Positions 15,658-23,794 are shown, numbered from the stretch's first letter. The stretch is DNA of 32,130 bases from Pyrinomonadaceae bacterium (GCA_017983495.1 JAGOBH010000017.1:1-32130); one strand, 5' to 3'. The notes: generated from the sequence alone by a model not told the origin. A program made the numbers and translations.

Positions 15658-17421
15658 ATGAAATTCAAGACCATCGTAATACCAACCCTATTAATTGCGG
15701 TTGGTGTTTCCCTCGCATATTTTGTTCCAAGATCTACTGCAAATGACATCACAGAGTCTGTTTTGACACCGTCAAACATTGGAACCACTGTTAGATATAC
15801 TGAAGACCGTTTTGCTCTGGCTCCTTTAACATGGCAGACGATCGTAAATAATAGTTTTTCGATGCCGAATAGCGACAGGACGTACAGCAGTTACGGTCAA
15901 CCGTCCGTCAACTCAAACGGAATGGTCGTATTCAGAGCCCGCAGCACGGGAAGCGGACAACGAATGACCGGCATTTACTCAAGACAATTTCCGAAAGGCC
16001 CGGTTCGAGAGGTCGCAGACCTATCGACTTTTGTGCCTTATCCAAACAACCTCGAGACTATGTTTCAGGAATTTTCGGCGATTCCGAGGATCGCAGCTAA
16101 TTCGGACTACATAGCTACACGCGGCAATCATAAGCCCGTGTACAAGTACCTACTGCCGGATGGCACTGAAACACGAACCGGAACTACCGGCATCTATGTT
16201 CAGTTCAACGGAGGCCTGTTATTCAACGGCACATCGAAGATCGGATTGGCTCCGGGCTTTGAGAATCACGCCGTACCGAATACCGATCCGCTGGTCGCTT
16301 TTGACGTCTATCCGGGAGCACCGGCTATCACTGACAACGGCACTATCGCGTTTAAGGGCAACTTTACAATCGACGGTGTCGGAAAAACAGGCATTTTCTA
16401 TCGCGAGTTAATAAGCGCTCCGGGAGGCGGCAAGACTTCGGTCGAGATGGTCGCAAGTTCTGATACGGAAATCCCGAATGCTCCGCCAAGCTATAGATTG
16501 ATGTCATTTGGATCGACGGCACCGCCAAGTGTGTCCGGAGATCAATTAGTGTTCGTAGGCCTCGATAATGAAGAGAATCCGAATTATGGCGGTATCTACC
16601 TCGCACCGATCAGCCCGAGTCCGAAACTTCGAACACTGGTTGGCGTGGGTGAGCCACTGCCGGGAACGAAGTTCGATGCACTTACCCGCATTGGCGAAGG
16701 TCTGGCGTTCGACGGCCGTTACGTTGCCTTTTGGGGAGCGTGGAGCTACGAAATGAAAACAGTTCGGCTGTTTTGCCCGGAGGACGGAAACGCGGACATC
16801 ATAGCTTATTGCAATGGTGTAGACCCGAATAGCATTTTTGATGCCGAATCGGGCCGTTGGTATCAGGATAAGCAGGTAAACGTCGATCAGGGCATATTTA
16901 TCTTTGATATTTATGCAAATCACGCATATCTGGTTTCGCATACCAATGGTGATTTCAATGATTTTATGTTCTGGGGCTATTCAGGCAGACCTCCGGGAGT
17001 AGGATCGGAAACTGAAGAAGTCGCAGAAGAGGATGGCGAAGAGCCGCCGAGGTGGCGTTCAGCCGCATTCATCGCGGCGTCTGACGGTATGGTGGTCTTT
17101 AAGGCACGTACCGGAGCCCAGACTCCACAGGGTGAATATATCAGCCCGATCGACGGCATTTATATGAGGAATGCTTTAGCTCCGTCGCCGATACAGGTAT
17201 TGGTTGAGACCGGCATGAACAGCGATGTTCTCGATCCTTCGATACCGGGTGGCGTTTTGCCGATCATCGGAGTCGGAATCGAGCGAGATGGTTTCCGCGG
17301 CAACAAGCTGGCGATCACCGCATCGATGGCTGATTCAGAAAACGGCTGGGGCGGCATCTATATGACCAACATTAACCGCGGTCCGGCTGTTGGTCTGTTC
17401 GATGTAAAGACGGCACGATGA
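15658..17421 (+). CDS. Secreted repeat protein, probable beta-propeller (N-G-x-V-x-F / G-I-Y repeats)
   Basis: The 587-residue protein has a signal peptide (about 1-28) and then roughly six repeats built on a strand like 'PSVNSNGMVVFRAR' followed by a G-I-Y strand. Clear examples are 'APAITDNGTIAFKG' with T-G-I-F-Y, 'PPSVSGDQLVFVG' with G-G-I-Y, 'AFIAASDGMVVFKA' with D-G-I-Y, and 'GFRGNKLAITAS' with G-G-I-Y. One repeat contains two Cys (FCPEDGNADIIAYC) that may form a disulfide, and an acidic Glu-rich loop lies near residue 455. The pattern matches bacterial extracellular propeller-like proteins of unknown role. AGGAGGTG sits 6 nt before the ATG. A terminator follows, so it is a single-gene unit. 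Confidence 0.75.
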   Translation: MKFKTIVIPTLLIAVGVSLAYFVPRSTANDITESVLTPSNIGTTVRYTEDRFALAPLTWQTIVNNSFSMPNSDRTYSSYGQPSVNSNGMVVFRARSTGSGQRMTGIYSRQFPKGPVREVADLSTFVPYPNNLETMFQEFSAIPRIAANSDYIATRGNHKPVYKYLLPDGTETRTGTTGIYVQFNGGLLFNGTSKIGLAPGFENHAVPNTDPLVAFDVYPGAPAITDNGTIAFKGNFTIDGVGKTGIFYRELISAPGGGKTSVEMVASSDTEIPNAPPSYRLMSFGSTAPPSVSGDQLVFVGLDNEENPNYGGIYLAPISPSPKLRTLVGVGEPLPGTKFDALTRIGEGLAFDGRYVAFWGAWSYEMKTVRLFCPEDGNADIIAYCNGVDPNSIFDAESGRWYQDKQVNVDQGIFIFDIYANHAYLVSHTNGDFNDFMFWGYSGRPPGVGSETEEVAEEDGEEPPRWRSAAFIAASDGMVVFKARTGAQTPQGEYISPIDGIYMRNALAPSPIQVLVETGMNSDVLDPSIPGGVLPIIGVGIERDGFRGNKLAITASMADSENGWGGIYMTNINRGPAVGLFDVKTAR

Positions 17422-17501
17422 TCGTGTTTACCCTCGATCTCGGTTCTGAGCGACAGGCTCAGTAGACGGAACTATCCGGCCGGATCGATCGTCAAGTTGG
17501 A

Positions 17502-17534
17502 AGAGGCCCTGCTCAGTAAGCGGGGCCTCTTTCT
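17502..17534 (+). terminator. Terminator after the repeat-protein gene
   Basis: An 8-bp perfect stem (AGAGGCCC at 17502-17509 with GGGCCTCT at 17523-17530) is followed by TTCT. It lies about 80 nt after the stop at 17421. Confidence 0.7.
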
Positions 17535-17798
17535 ATCTGTGTGGTCAAGATCGGACAACGAAGCTCGAAAAACGCCCCCGGATGCCCGATCGGTAGGACG
17601 TTTCGTGCAGGATGGAGGCAGGATAACGGACACGCCATCTCGGCGGAGAGACCCTTTTGCCGGCCATTGGCTGTTGGTGCAATTTATTACCCTTGAATCC
17701 CTTGCACCGACCGACAACCTGAACGACGTGTCCGTTATTTGTACAGTGCTTCGAGTTTGCAAAAAAAGACAATATCCAAAAAAAAGTCCTCGAATCAG
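17535..17798. other. Gap between convergent genes, no gene seen
   Basis: Between the two opposed terminators I see no credible gene. A 155-codon plus-strand open frame (17497-17964) has no family features and runs into pckG in antisense, so it is not called. Confidence 0.5.
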
Positions 17799-17830
17799 TA
17801 AAACGGGCCTCATCCTAAGACAAGGCCCGT
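17799..17830 (-). terminator. Terminator of pckG
   Basis: On the minus strand a perfect 8-bp stem (ACGGGCCT with AGGCCCGT, 17803-17810 and 17823-17830) is followed by TTTACTG and later a long T-run. It lies about 25 nt after the pckG stop. Confidence 0.75.
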
Positions 17831-17854
17831 ATGCGATCGATCAAGCGTCAAAGC

Positions 17855-19747
17855 TTAGTCAGCCTTGGCGGCTGCCCTCACGGTCCCGAGCGATTCGGGT
17901 TCGGACACGGCCAGGCCGAGTTCCGGTGAACGCCATAGGTTCGAGACCAGCAGTTCGCGGATAAAGGTCATTTCCTTCGGCAGGCGATCGTACAGCTTAA
18001 AGAACAGATCGTCGTGCATGGCGATCTCCTTGAGCCACAGGTCGCGGTCGATGTTCATCACCTTGTCGAACTGCTCCTTGGTGAAATCGAGCCCGCGCCA
18101 GTCCATATCCTCATAACGCGGCATCCAGCCGAGCGGCGTTTCGACGCCGATCGACTTGCCGCGGGCACGTTCGACTATCCACTGGAGAACACGCATGTTC
18201 TCGCCGTAGCCGGGCCAGGCGAATTTGCCGTCTTCGTCCTTGAGGAACCAGTTGACCGAAAAGATACGCGGCGGCTCGGGTATCTGGCGGCCGAAATCGA
18301 GCCAGTGAGCAAAGTAGTCGCCCATGTGGTAACCGGCAAACGGAAGCATCGCGAACGGATCGCGGCGAACCTCGCCGATGTTGCCGAAAGCGGCTGCGGT
18401 CATCTCAGAGCCCATCGTGGCGGCCATATAGACGCCGAACGCCCAGTTGAACGACTGCTGAACGAGCGGCACTACCGAATTGCGGCGGCCGCCGAAGATG
18501 AACGCCGAGATGGGCACGCCCTTCGGGTCGTCAAAATTGGGGTCGGCGACCGGGCATTGTTCGATCGGGGCGGTGAAACGCGAATTGGCGTGTGCCGCCT
18601 TGCCCTCGCTGGCGGGTGTCCAATCGTTGCCCTGCCAATCGATGGCGTGTGCCGGCGGTGCTCCGTCCATACCTTCCCACCAGACGTCGCCGTCGTCGGT
18701 CAGAGCCACATTGGTGAAAATTGTGTTCTCTTTGATCGACTCCATCGCGTTGGGGTTGGTCGAATAGTTGGTGCCCGGAGCGACGCCAAAGAATCCGAAT
18801 TCCGGATTGATCGCACGCAATTTGCCGGTCTCGTCCGGTTTGATCCAGGCGATGTCATCACCAACGGTGGTGATCTCCCAGCCTTCGTCGATGAACTGCT
18901 TGGGCGGAATGAGCATCGCAAAATTGGTCTTGCCGCAGGCTGACGGGAACGCCGCACAGACATAGTCCTTGCGGCCGTCGGGCGATTTAACGCCGACGAT
19001 CAGCATGTGTTCGGCGAGCCAACCCTGTGCGCGGCCGAGATTTGACGCGATGCGCAGTGCGAGACACTTTTTGCCGAGCAGTGCGTTGCCGCCATAGCCC
19101 GAGCCGTAACTTGCGATCGAATTTTCCTCGGGGAAATGGACGATGTACTTGTCCTTCGGATCCGGCGAGCACGGCCACGCAACGTCTGCCTGGCCGGCCG
19201 CGAGCGGCATACCGACCGAATGGAGACAGCGTGTGAATTCGCCGTTGCCGAGAGCGTCGAGGGCACGCGTACCCATGCGGGTCATGATCTTCATGTTGAC
19301 GGCAACGTAGGGCGAATCGGTGATCTCGACGCCAAACTGCGATATCGGCGAGCCGATCGGGCCCATGCAGAACGGCACGACGTACATCGTGCGGCCGGTC
19401 ATGCAGCCGTCAAACTTGCGTTTGAGGATCAACTTCATCTCGTGCGGGGCCATCCAGTTATTGGTCGGGCCGGCGTCGCCCTTGGCCTGCGAGCAAATGT
19501 ATGTGCGGTCCTCGACGCGAGCGACGTCGGACGGGTGTGAGCGGGCAAGGAACGAATTAGGGCGTTTCTCTTCGTTGAGTTTGATAAATGTGCCGGCGTC
19601 GACCATCTCCTGACAAAGCCGGTCGTACTCTTCGTCCGAGCCGTCACACCAATAAACGCTGTCGGGTTTGCACAACTCAACGGCCTCGGTGACCCATCGG
19701 ATCAGCTCTTCGTTAACGATCGATGCGGGTATGTTCAAATTGGACAT
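17855..19747 (-). CDS. pckG: Phosphoenolpyruvate carboxykinase (GTP)
   Basis: This 630-residue enzyme interconverts oxaloacetate and phosphoenolpyruvate with GTP/GDP, the entry step of gluconeogenesis or an anaplerotic route. Family motifs are plain: N-terminal 'VYWCDGSDEEYDRLC', 'YVVPFCMGPIGSPISQFGVE', the kinase-1a loop with catalytic Cys in 'AAFPSACGKTNFAMLIPP', the metal-binding 'TVGDDIAWIK', N-S-R-F-T-A-P-I-E-Q-C-P and 'AFIFGGRRNSVVPLV'. Length fits the GTP class. The ATG at 19747 has GGAGAA about 14 nt upstream, a distant Shine-Dalgarno. It is transcribed alone and ended by its own terminator. A perfect palindrome about 100 nt upstream could be a regulator site. Confidence 0.97.
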   Translation of the reverse strand: MSNLNIPASIVNEELIRWVTEAVELCKPDSVYWCDGSDEEYDRLCQEMVDAGTFIKLNEEKRPNSFLARSHPSDVARVEDRTYICSQAKGDAGPTNNWMAPHEMKLILKRKFDGCMTGRTMYVVPFCMGPIGSPISQFGVEITDSPYVAVNMKIMTRMGTRALDALGNGEFTRCLHSVGMPLAAGQADVAWPCSPDPKDKYIVHFPEENSIASYGSGYGGNALLGKKCLALRIASNLGRAQGWLAEHMLIVGVKSPDGRKDYVCAAFPSACGKTNFAMLIPPKQFIDEGWEITTVGDDIAWIKPDETGKLRAINPEFGFFGVAPGTNYSTNPNAMESIKENTIFTNVALTDDGDVWWEGMDGAPPAHAIDWQGNDWTPASEGKAAHANSRFTAPIEQCPVADPNFDDPKGVPISAFIFGGRRNSVVPLVQQSFNWAFGVYMAATMGSEMTAAAFGNIGEVRRDPFAMLPFAGYHMGDYFAHWLDFGRQIPEPPRIFSVNWFLKDEDGKFAWPGYGENMRVLQWIVERARGKSIGVETPLGWMPRYEDMDWRGLDFTKEQFDKVMNIDRDLWLKEIAMHDDLFFKLYDRLPKEMTFIRELLVSNLWRSPELGLAVSEPESLGTVRAAAKAD

Positions 19748-19843
19748 AATAATATGTGTTCTCCAAACTAAAAATTCTCTTAAATGCTTAACTAAAGTGA
19801 ATAAACGAGCAATAAGGCCCGTTTCCTGATGCTATGCGAGTAG

Positions 19844-19859
19844 GTTATCACAGGATAAC
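19844..19859. promoter_or_regulatory. Palindrome upstream of pckG, possible operator
   Basis: GTTATC-ACAG-GATAAC is a perfect 6-4-6 inverted repeat about 97 nt before the pckG start codon. It could bind a dimeric regulator. No clear promoter boxes were identified in 19748-19843, and the regulator cannot be named. Confidence 0.3.
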
Positions 19860-19876
19860 AAAATTGTTAACGGGGA

Positions 19877-20176
19877 CGGTCGGTTGTTAGTGGCCGGAGA
19901 TGGCAGTGGTCGGTGGTCAGTGGTCGGTGGTCAAGGGTCAGTGGTCGGTGGTCGGTGGGAAGATCGTCCCAAGTCCCAAGTCCCAAGTCTTAGGCCCGGA
20001 TCCGACTTCCTACTTTTTCACTTTTCCCTATTTTCACTCTTTCACTTCTTTGCGGCCTTTGCGTTCACCTCCGCGACCTTTGCGGTAAAACTCACTTCCA
20101 CGCCGAGACCGGAGAGTTTTTCGCAGAGCCCGCAGAGAGTCTCATATCATTCGTTATTCGATATTCGTCATTCATC
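19877..20176. repeat. Composite island of short-word repeats
   Basis: Six different degenerate tandem word families follow one another: GTGGTCGGTGG/GTCAGTGG (19877-19959), GTCCCAA (19966-19992), TTTCACTTTTCCC (about 20006-20048), TTTGCG/CCTTTGCG (20047-20096), CGCAGAG (about 20110-20138) and ATTCGTTATTCG (20143-20176). Three of these words recur elsewhere in the window: GTCAGTGG between rpsL and rpsG, GTCCCAAG around the four-helix-bundle gene, and CGCAGAG/CTTTGCG at 24767-24843. No ORF, spacer pattern or cas gene is present. Confidence 0.75.
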
Positions 20177-20203
20177 ACTTCGCCTCGCTGTCTCACTTTT
20201 TCG

Positions 20204-20349
20204 CCAAAATGGGACAGGGTAAACGTCTGATTCCATGTTACTTAACCCCGATTTTGTCCCATTTGCTCGCGCGAGAACGCGGAAATGAGACGCATTTTGC
20301 GTAAATGCTGCAAGTACGGCGGTTACATGCGTATTTTGTCCCATTTTGG
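20204..20349. repeat. Element bounded by a perfect 13-bp inverted repeat containing TGGGACA
   Basis: CCAAAATGGGACA at 20204-20216 is the exact reverse complement of 20337-20349, and a third partial copy (ATTTTGTCCCAT) lies at 20251-20262. The 146-nt unit has no ORF. It could be a small non-autonomous element, but no target duplication was identified. Confidence 0.45.
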
Positions 20350-20476
20350 TTCTTGGTTTTCAAACAGCTTGAGTGCATGCCATCTCAGGCCATGCGTAAA
20401 CGGAATATTGTCGCATAGATGGCACACGGAAATCAACAATTAAATTGCGCAGCCGAAGCGGGCCGGGAACCGAAGA

Positions 20477-20562
20477 TATCTGCCGCAGATTAACGCCGAT
20501 CAACGCGGATCAGATCTAAATAGATCCTATCCGTGTTCATCTTTGTCCATCGGTGGTTAATT
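20477..20562. repeat. AACGC(G)GAT/ATCCGTGTTCAT word repeat, imperfect inverted
   Basis: The left half carries AACGCCGATCAACGCGGAT and the right half ATCCGTGTTCATC, complementary in part across a short AGATCTAAATAGATC centre. The arrangement (tandem words, spacer, inverted tandem words) matches the other repeats in this window. Confidence 0.5.
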
Positions 20563-20614
20563 TCTCTGAGGGTTCACAATCAGCCTAGCCGCCATTGCGC
20601 GGCTTTCCCGCAGG

Positions 20615-20817
20615 GCAAATAGCCACGTGGGTTTAGCACGTGGTCAGGTTGAAAAATGATCCGATAAGGGCGGTTTACCGTCCTTTGTTCAGAGTTGCGG
20701 CTTTAGCCGTGAGGTGATTCACGCCTTAAGGCGTAACTCTGAACGGTAAGCCCGTTAAAACGGGCTGGGGGTCGTTTGGATAATCTAACCACGCCGTAAA
20801 CAAACGTGGCTATTTGC
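20615..20817. repeat. Large nested inverted repeat (cruciform-forming) of about 200 nt
   Basis: The outer 36-nt arms (20615-20650 and 20782-20817) match at 29 of 36 positions by eye. Inside are a second 26-nt arm pair (20688-20713 and 20718-20743, 22 of 26) and smaller palindromes such as CCCGTTAAAACGGG. Each inner arm also folds on itself (CGGCTTTAGCCG, CGCCTTAAGGCG). This resembles REP/BIME-type elements; no transposase gene is nearby. Confidence 0.6.
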
Positions 20818-20894
20818 CGCGAGGACGCGGAAAGGCGGCTGACGCCGCCTGGAATAGATCAGCGTACCGCGAAAATGGCGAAAGGTACTAAAAT

Positions 20895-20921
20895 GAGAGG
20901 CAGCGTGATCGCTCGCCTCTC
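20895..20921 (-). terminator. Terminator downstream of the small membrane protein gene
   Basis: An 11-bp stem (GAGAGGCAGCG with CGCTCGCCTCTC, one bulged base) closes a four-base loop. It is followed on the minus strand by ATTTTAG and on the plus strand by TTATGTTTATTT, so it could act in both directions. It lies about 85 nt beyond the stop at 21006. Confidence 0.55.
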
Positions 20922-21005
20922 TTATGTTTATTTGGGGTTGTTTCGCGGATAAGATGCGAACCGTTCGGGCGGCGGCTCGAGTGTCGCGATGATGGCTCTG
21001 ACGCG

Positions 21006-21266
21006 TTACTTCTTAAAAGACCTGACGAGCACGATCATTATCACCGCGGCGATAGGGGCGCCGACCATGGCGAGGATAGACTCGGGGCCTTCGCCGACGA
21101 TGAGGTTGCCGTAATTTAGCAACGCTATTCCGACTATTACGCTTGTCGCAACGCCGATGCCGACGCTCAAGGGAAAGCCGAGGGCATTGCCGCGGTTGTT
21201 CATGAGCGAATTCATTCCGGCTCCGACGGCTGCTCCGATAACCAATAAGATGATCAAAAATGTCAT
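21006..21266 (-). CDS. Small membrane protein, possibly GlsB/YeaQ/YmgE-like
   Basis: This 86-residue protein has about three hydrophobic segments ('MTFLIILLVIGAAVGAGM', 'FPLSVGIGVATSVIVGIALL' and 'ILAMVGAPIAAVIMIVLV') and a short basic C terminus R-S-F-K-K. A longer open frame runs to 21410, but the internal ATG at 21266 has AAGGAGTC 8 nt upstream and begins directly with the membrane segment, so I chose it. Gly-rich helices and size recall the YeaQ/YmgE transglycosylase-associated family, but no decisive motif is present. It lies downstream of the RCK-channel gene with a 147-nt gap. Confidence 0.65.
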   Translation of the reverse strand: MTFLIILLVIGAAVGAGMNSLMNNRGNALGFPLSVGIGVATSVIVGIALLNYGNLIVGEGPESILAMVGAPIAAVIMIVLVRSFKK

Positions 21267-21413
21267 TAACGTGACTCCTTTTGTAATTGAAACGTTTGAA
21301 ATTGGGTAAGGCTGGCTGATGATACGTTCATTTAGCGTGTGAGAGCAAATGGCGTCGGGAAGAAAAAGGGGCGAAAGAAAGATGAGGGGAAAGGGAGAGG
21401 GAACAAGCAAGTC

Positions 21414-23321
21414 CTAATCCTCGGCCAGGACGATGATGTAGTCTTTTTCGTCGAATTTCAGGCGTTCGGATTTGGGTGGGTTCAGGTTTACGCCGAAGAG
21501 TTTTTCGGGGTCGCGGCTCTGCGAGCTGTAGCGGTAGCCGATGGCGGATTCGCCCAGTTCGGCGGCGCTGGCGACAACGGTGTAAAAGTCGAGTTCGACA
21601 CCGGTTTTTACATAGCGGCTGACGGGTTTTAGATAGATCTCGGAGCCGTCGGCCTGAAACAGCACGTCGTACACCTTTTTGAGCTCGCGGTTTTCGCTGA
21701 GCTGGCTGAGCATGAGGCTGATAAGGTTGTCGCTGACCACAAAATCGTCCGCTTTGGCGACGACGCCGAGTTCGCGGTTGCGCATATCGAGCATCTCGGT
21801 GACGATGCTGTAATCGACGCCTTCGCTTTCGCTAATGCTGCGCAGATGAAGCAGGGTAATCAGCGTCCGGGCATCGCTGACCTGAATGTCGATACTCCGG
21901 TCAGACAGCACGATGATGTGGTCAAAGCTCCCGGTATTAATGTCGAGGAGCGTTTTCTTTTCGACCGTGTCACCCTCGACAAAAGCGAGCTTTTGATTTT
22001 TGACCTCGCCCTGCAATTCGGTGACGGCGGCATCGACCTCGGGGTGATTTGAAACTATCAGCACCATCGAATCGGAATTAACATAATTATCGACCTCGGC
22101 GACAAGGAGCGGAGCGATCTCGTTCCAGCCGAGGATCAGCGTGTGTTCCTGGACGGGACCGTCATCGTCGCTGTGATCGAACAGCGATTCGTCGACGGCG
22201 ATGTCTTTAGGGCCATTGGCGATTACCGTGTCGTCGTCTTCGGAGATCGCGATAACGCTCTCGCCGGCGAGGCAAACTCGGTCCATCGGCGGATTGATCA
22301 GAGCCTCGCCTTCGGGCGTGAAGACACCGATGACCGATGACGTTTCGTATGCGAACAACGCATCTTTGTACGTCCGGCCGACGAGCGTATAGGGCAGTTT
22401 GGCAAAGTAAATTTCGTCACCGGCGAATTCGAGCAGATCGCTGTAAACCACGCTGAGGCCCGATTGGCGGCAGGTCTGCGCCATTACCCGCGAGATGAGA
22501 TCTTCGCTCATGACGTAAACGGCCTCGCCGTTGCCGACGAGCTCGGCGGCGTCTAGGTTACGTTCATCCTTGATCTCGGCGACGATGTGGTATGGCTCGG
22601 GTTTGCGGTGGCGGCCGTTGGTGATGCCGAGCACCGTTTTGATAACGAATGTGTCGGCGTTCTCGTCCTCGGGCGACAGGACGATGATCGACCGTGCCTC
22701 ATTGATATTGACCATCTCGGCACTTGACGGTTCGAGCGTGCTGCCGCTGCGGACGACGATCTTGGTGTTGCCGGTATTTGGGACGCGACTCTTGATCTCC
22801 TCTTCGGCCTCGACCTTGTCTTTTTCAGATAAAATCACGATGCACGGACGTTTTTGGTTGGAATTTGCCTCGACCAGTTCGGTGATGATCGTAAAGATCT
22901 TTTCGGACCAGCCGAGAATGAGCGTGTGGTTGCCATCGAGAACACGCGAGCGGCCGCGTTTAAGTTCTTCGATCTTTTGGTCGATGCCGGACGAGATCGA
23001 ACCGATCAGGATCGAGATCACGAAAATACCGATCATCGTGGCGATAAACCGGACAGTGCGGAAATCCCAGCCTTCGTCGCCGCCCATCGTGCCGGGATCG
23101 AGCGTTGCCATCAGGCTCTTCCACGTGCCTTCGATAAATCCCAGCGGCTCGGCACCGGCGTCGGTCGAACCGGTGATCCCGATCGCGACAATGATCAGGC
23201 CCAGCACCATCACCGAGACGACCGAGACTATTGCCAGCCATTGGATGACCGCGATCGGCCCGCCGGACATCGTGTTCTCAAAGTGGTAACGAACTTTCTC
23301 GCGAAGAGTGTATTTGGGCAT
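21414..23321 (-). CDS. CASTOR/POLLUX-related putative ion channel with two RCK (TrkA-N-like) domains
   Basis: The 635-residue protein has an N-terminal two-helix pore module: TM1 about 24-49, a pore-loop region 62-85 ('WKSLMATLDPGTMGGDEGW') and TM2 about 91-111. It is followed by two tandem nucleotide-binding RCK domains, each opening with H-T-L-I-L-G-W (about residue 132 and again near 393). Phrases such as 'ARSIIVLSPEDENADTFVIK' and 'VVYSDLLEFAGDEIYFAKL' are typical of bacterial homologues of the plant nuclear-envelope channels CASTOR and POLLUX. The pore lacks a K-channel GYG filter, as in that family. RCK domains probably gate the pore in response to an ion or nucleotide; the ion is unknown. 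No strong Shine-Dalgarno precedes the ATG. Confidence 0.88.
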   Translation of the reverse strand: MPKYTLREKVRYHFENTMSGGPIAVIQWLAIVSVVSVMVLGLIIVAIGITGSTDAGAEPLGFIEGTWKSLMATLDPGTMGGDEGWDFRTVRFIATMIGIFVISILIGSISSGIDQKIEELKRGRSRVLDGNHTLILGWSEKIFTIITELVEANSNQKRPCIVILSEKDKVEAEEEIKSRVPNTGNTKIVVRSGSTLEPSSAEMVNINEARSIIVLSPEDENADTFVIKTVLGITNGRHRKPEPYHIVAEIKDERNLDAAELVGNGEAVYVMSEDLISRVMAQTCRQSGLSVVYSDLLEFAGDEIYFAKLPYTLVGRTYKDALFAYETSSVIGVFTPEGEALINPPMDRVCLAGESVIAISEDDDTVIANGPKDIAVDESLFDHSDDDGPVQEHTLILGWNEIAPLLVAEVDNYVNSDSMVLIVSNHPEVDAAVTELQGEVKNQKLAFVEGDTVEKKTLLDINTGSFDHIIVLSDRSIDIQVSDARTLITLLHLRSISESEGVDYSIVTEMLDMRNRELGVVAKADDFVVSDNLISLMLSQLSENRELKKVYDVLFQADGSEIYLKPVSRYVKTGVELDFYTVVASAAELGESAIGYRYSSQSRDPEKLFGVNLNPPKSERLKFDEKDYIIVLAED

Positions 23322-23361
23322 ATATATGAATATCTATTTTTTGGATCCTGCCGTTTTGCGC

Positions 23362-23390
23362 TTGGCGAGATATTGTACCAAGTATATGAT
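23362..23390 (+). promoter_or_regulatory. Promoter of hicBA
   Basis: TTGGCG (23362-23367) and TATGAT (23385-23390) are separated by exactly 17 nt. The hicB ATG is at 23397, only 6 nt after the -10 box, so the transcript would start at or next to the start codon (leaderless). HicB normally represses its own promoter, so an operator probably overlaps this site. Confidence 0.55.
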
Positions 23391-23396
23391 TTGGAT

Positions 23397-23609
23397 ATGA
23401 AAAACAATTACACGGCAGTCGTCAAGCAGGACGGTGATTGGTGGATCGGCTGGATCGAAGAGGTCCCCGGTGTCAATTGTCAGGAAGCTACCAGAGAGGA
23501 ACTGCTCGAGAGCCTTCGTGTGACGCTTGATGAAGCATTGGAGTTAAATCGCCAGGACGCCCGGAGCATGGCCGGCGTAAATTTTGAAGAAGCACTCATT
23601 GCAGTATGA
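23397..23609 (+). CDS. hicB: Type II toxin-antitoxin antitoxin, HicB family
   Basis: The 70-residue protein has the HicB partial RNase-H-like fold: 'YTAVVKQDGDWWIGWIEEVP', then G-V-N-C-Q-E-A-T-R-E-E-L-L-E-S-L-R and a helix 'VTLDEALELNRQDAR'. It should bind and inhibit the HicA toxin encoded next and repress its own promoter, though no C-terminal helix-turn-helix is obvious in this short form. The frame is open far upstream on the antisense of the channel gene, but the ATG at 23397 begins the family's homology and follows a good promoter. The stop overlaps the hicA ATG by 3 nt (ATGA). Confidence 0.9.
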   Translation: MKNNYTAVVKQDGDWWIGWIEEVPGVNCQEATREELLESLRVTLDEALELNRQDARSMAGVNFEEALIAV

Positions 23610-23794
23610 AGCGGCGTGACCTGATCCGCCATTTGCACCTTTACGGCTGCGAACTCCTTAGAGAAGGTGGCAGCCACTCATGGTGGCACAATCCTAAAGA
23701 GAACCGGCGTTCAGCCGTCCCAAGGCATTCCGAAATAAACGACATCTTGATCATCAAGATCTGCAAGGATCTTGGAATTCCGCGTCCTAAGTAG
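23606..23794 (+). CDS. hicA: Type II toxin-antitoxin toxin, HicA family (mRNA interferase)
   Basis: The 62-residue protein matches HicA, a double-stranded-RNA-binding-like fold that cleaves mRNA: 'KRRDLIRHLHLYGCELLREG', catalytic His24 in G-G-S-H-S-W-W, and the C-terminal 'HSEINDILIIKICKDLGIP'. All expected residues are present, so the toxin should be active. It is translated by ATGA coupling with hicB. Order is antitoxin first, the less common arrangement for hicAB. The 3' end overlaps the EamA transporter gene on the other strand by 8 nt. Confidence 0.92.
   Translation: MKRRDLIRHLHLYGCELLREGGSHSWWHNPKENRRSAVPRHSEINDILIIKICKDLGIPRPK

Noticed and set aside
17497..17964. 155-codon plus-strand ORF after the repeat-protein gene
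   Set aside because: It begins inside the terminator hairpin, ends antisense within pckG, and has no family-like sequence or ribosome binding site.
18014..18943. Long antisense ORF (309 codons) within pckG
   Set aside because: It mirrors a strongly conserved gene on the other strand; long antisense frames are common in GC-rich codon usage.
19877..20176. CRISPR array in the repeat island
   Set aside because: Words are short and tandem without unique spacers of regular length, and no cas gene is nearby.
22531..23289. 252-codon ORF antisense to the channel gene
   Set aside because: Composition is Ser/Thr/Ile-rich shadow sequence with no domain; the channel frame on the other strand is clearly real.
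22854..23396. Upstream extension of the hicB reading frame
   Set aside because: It is antisense to the channel gene; family similarity begins only at the ATG at 23397, which follows a good promoter.
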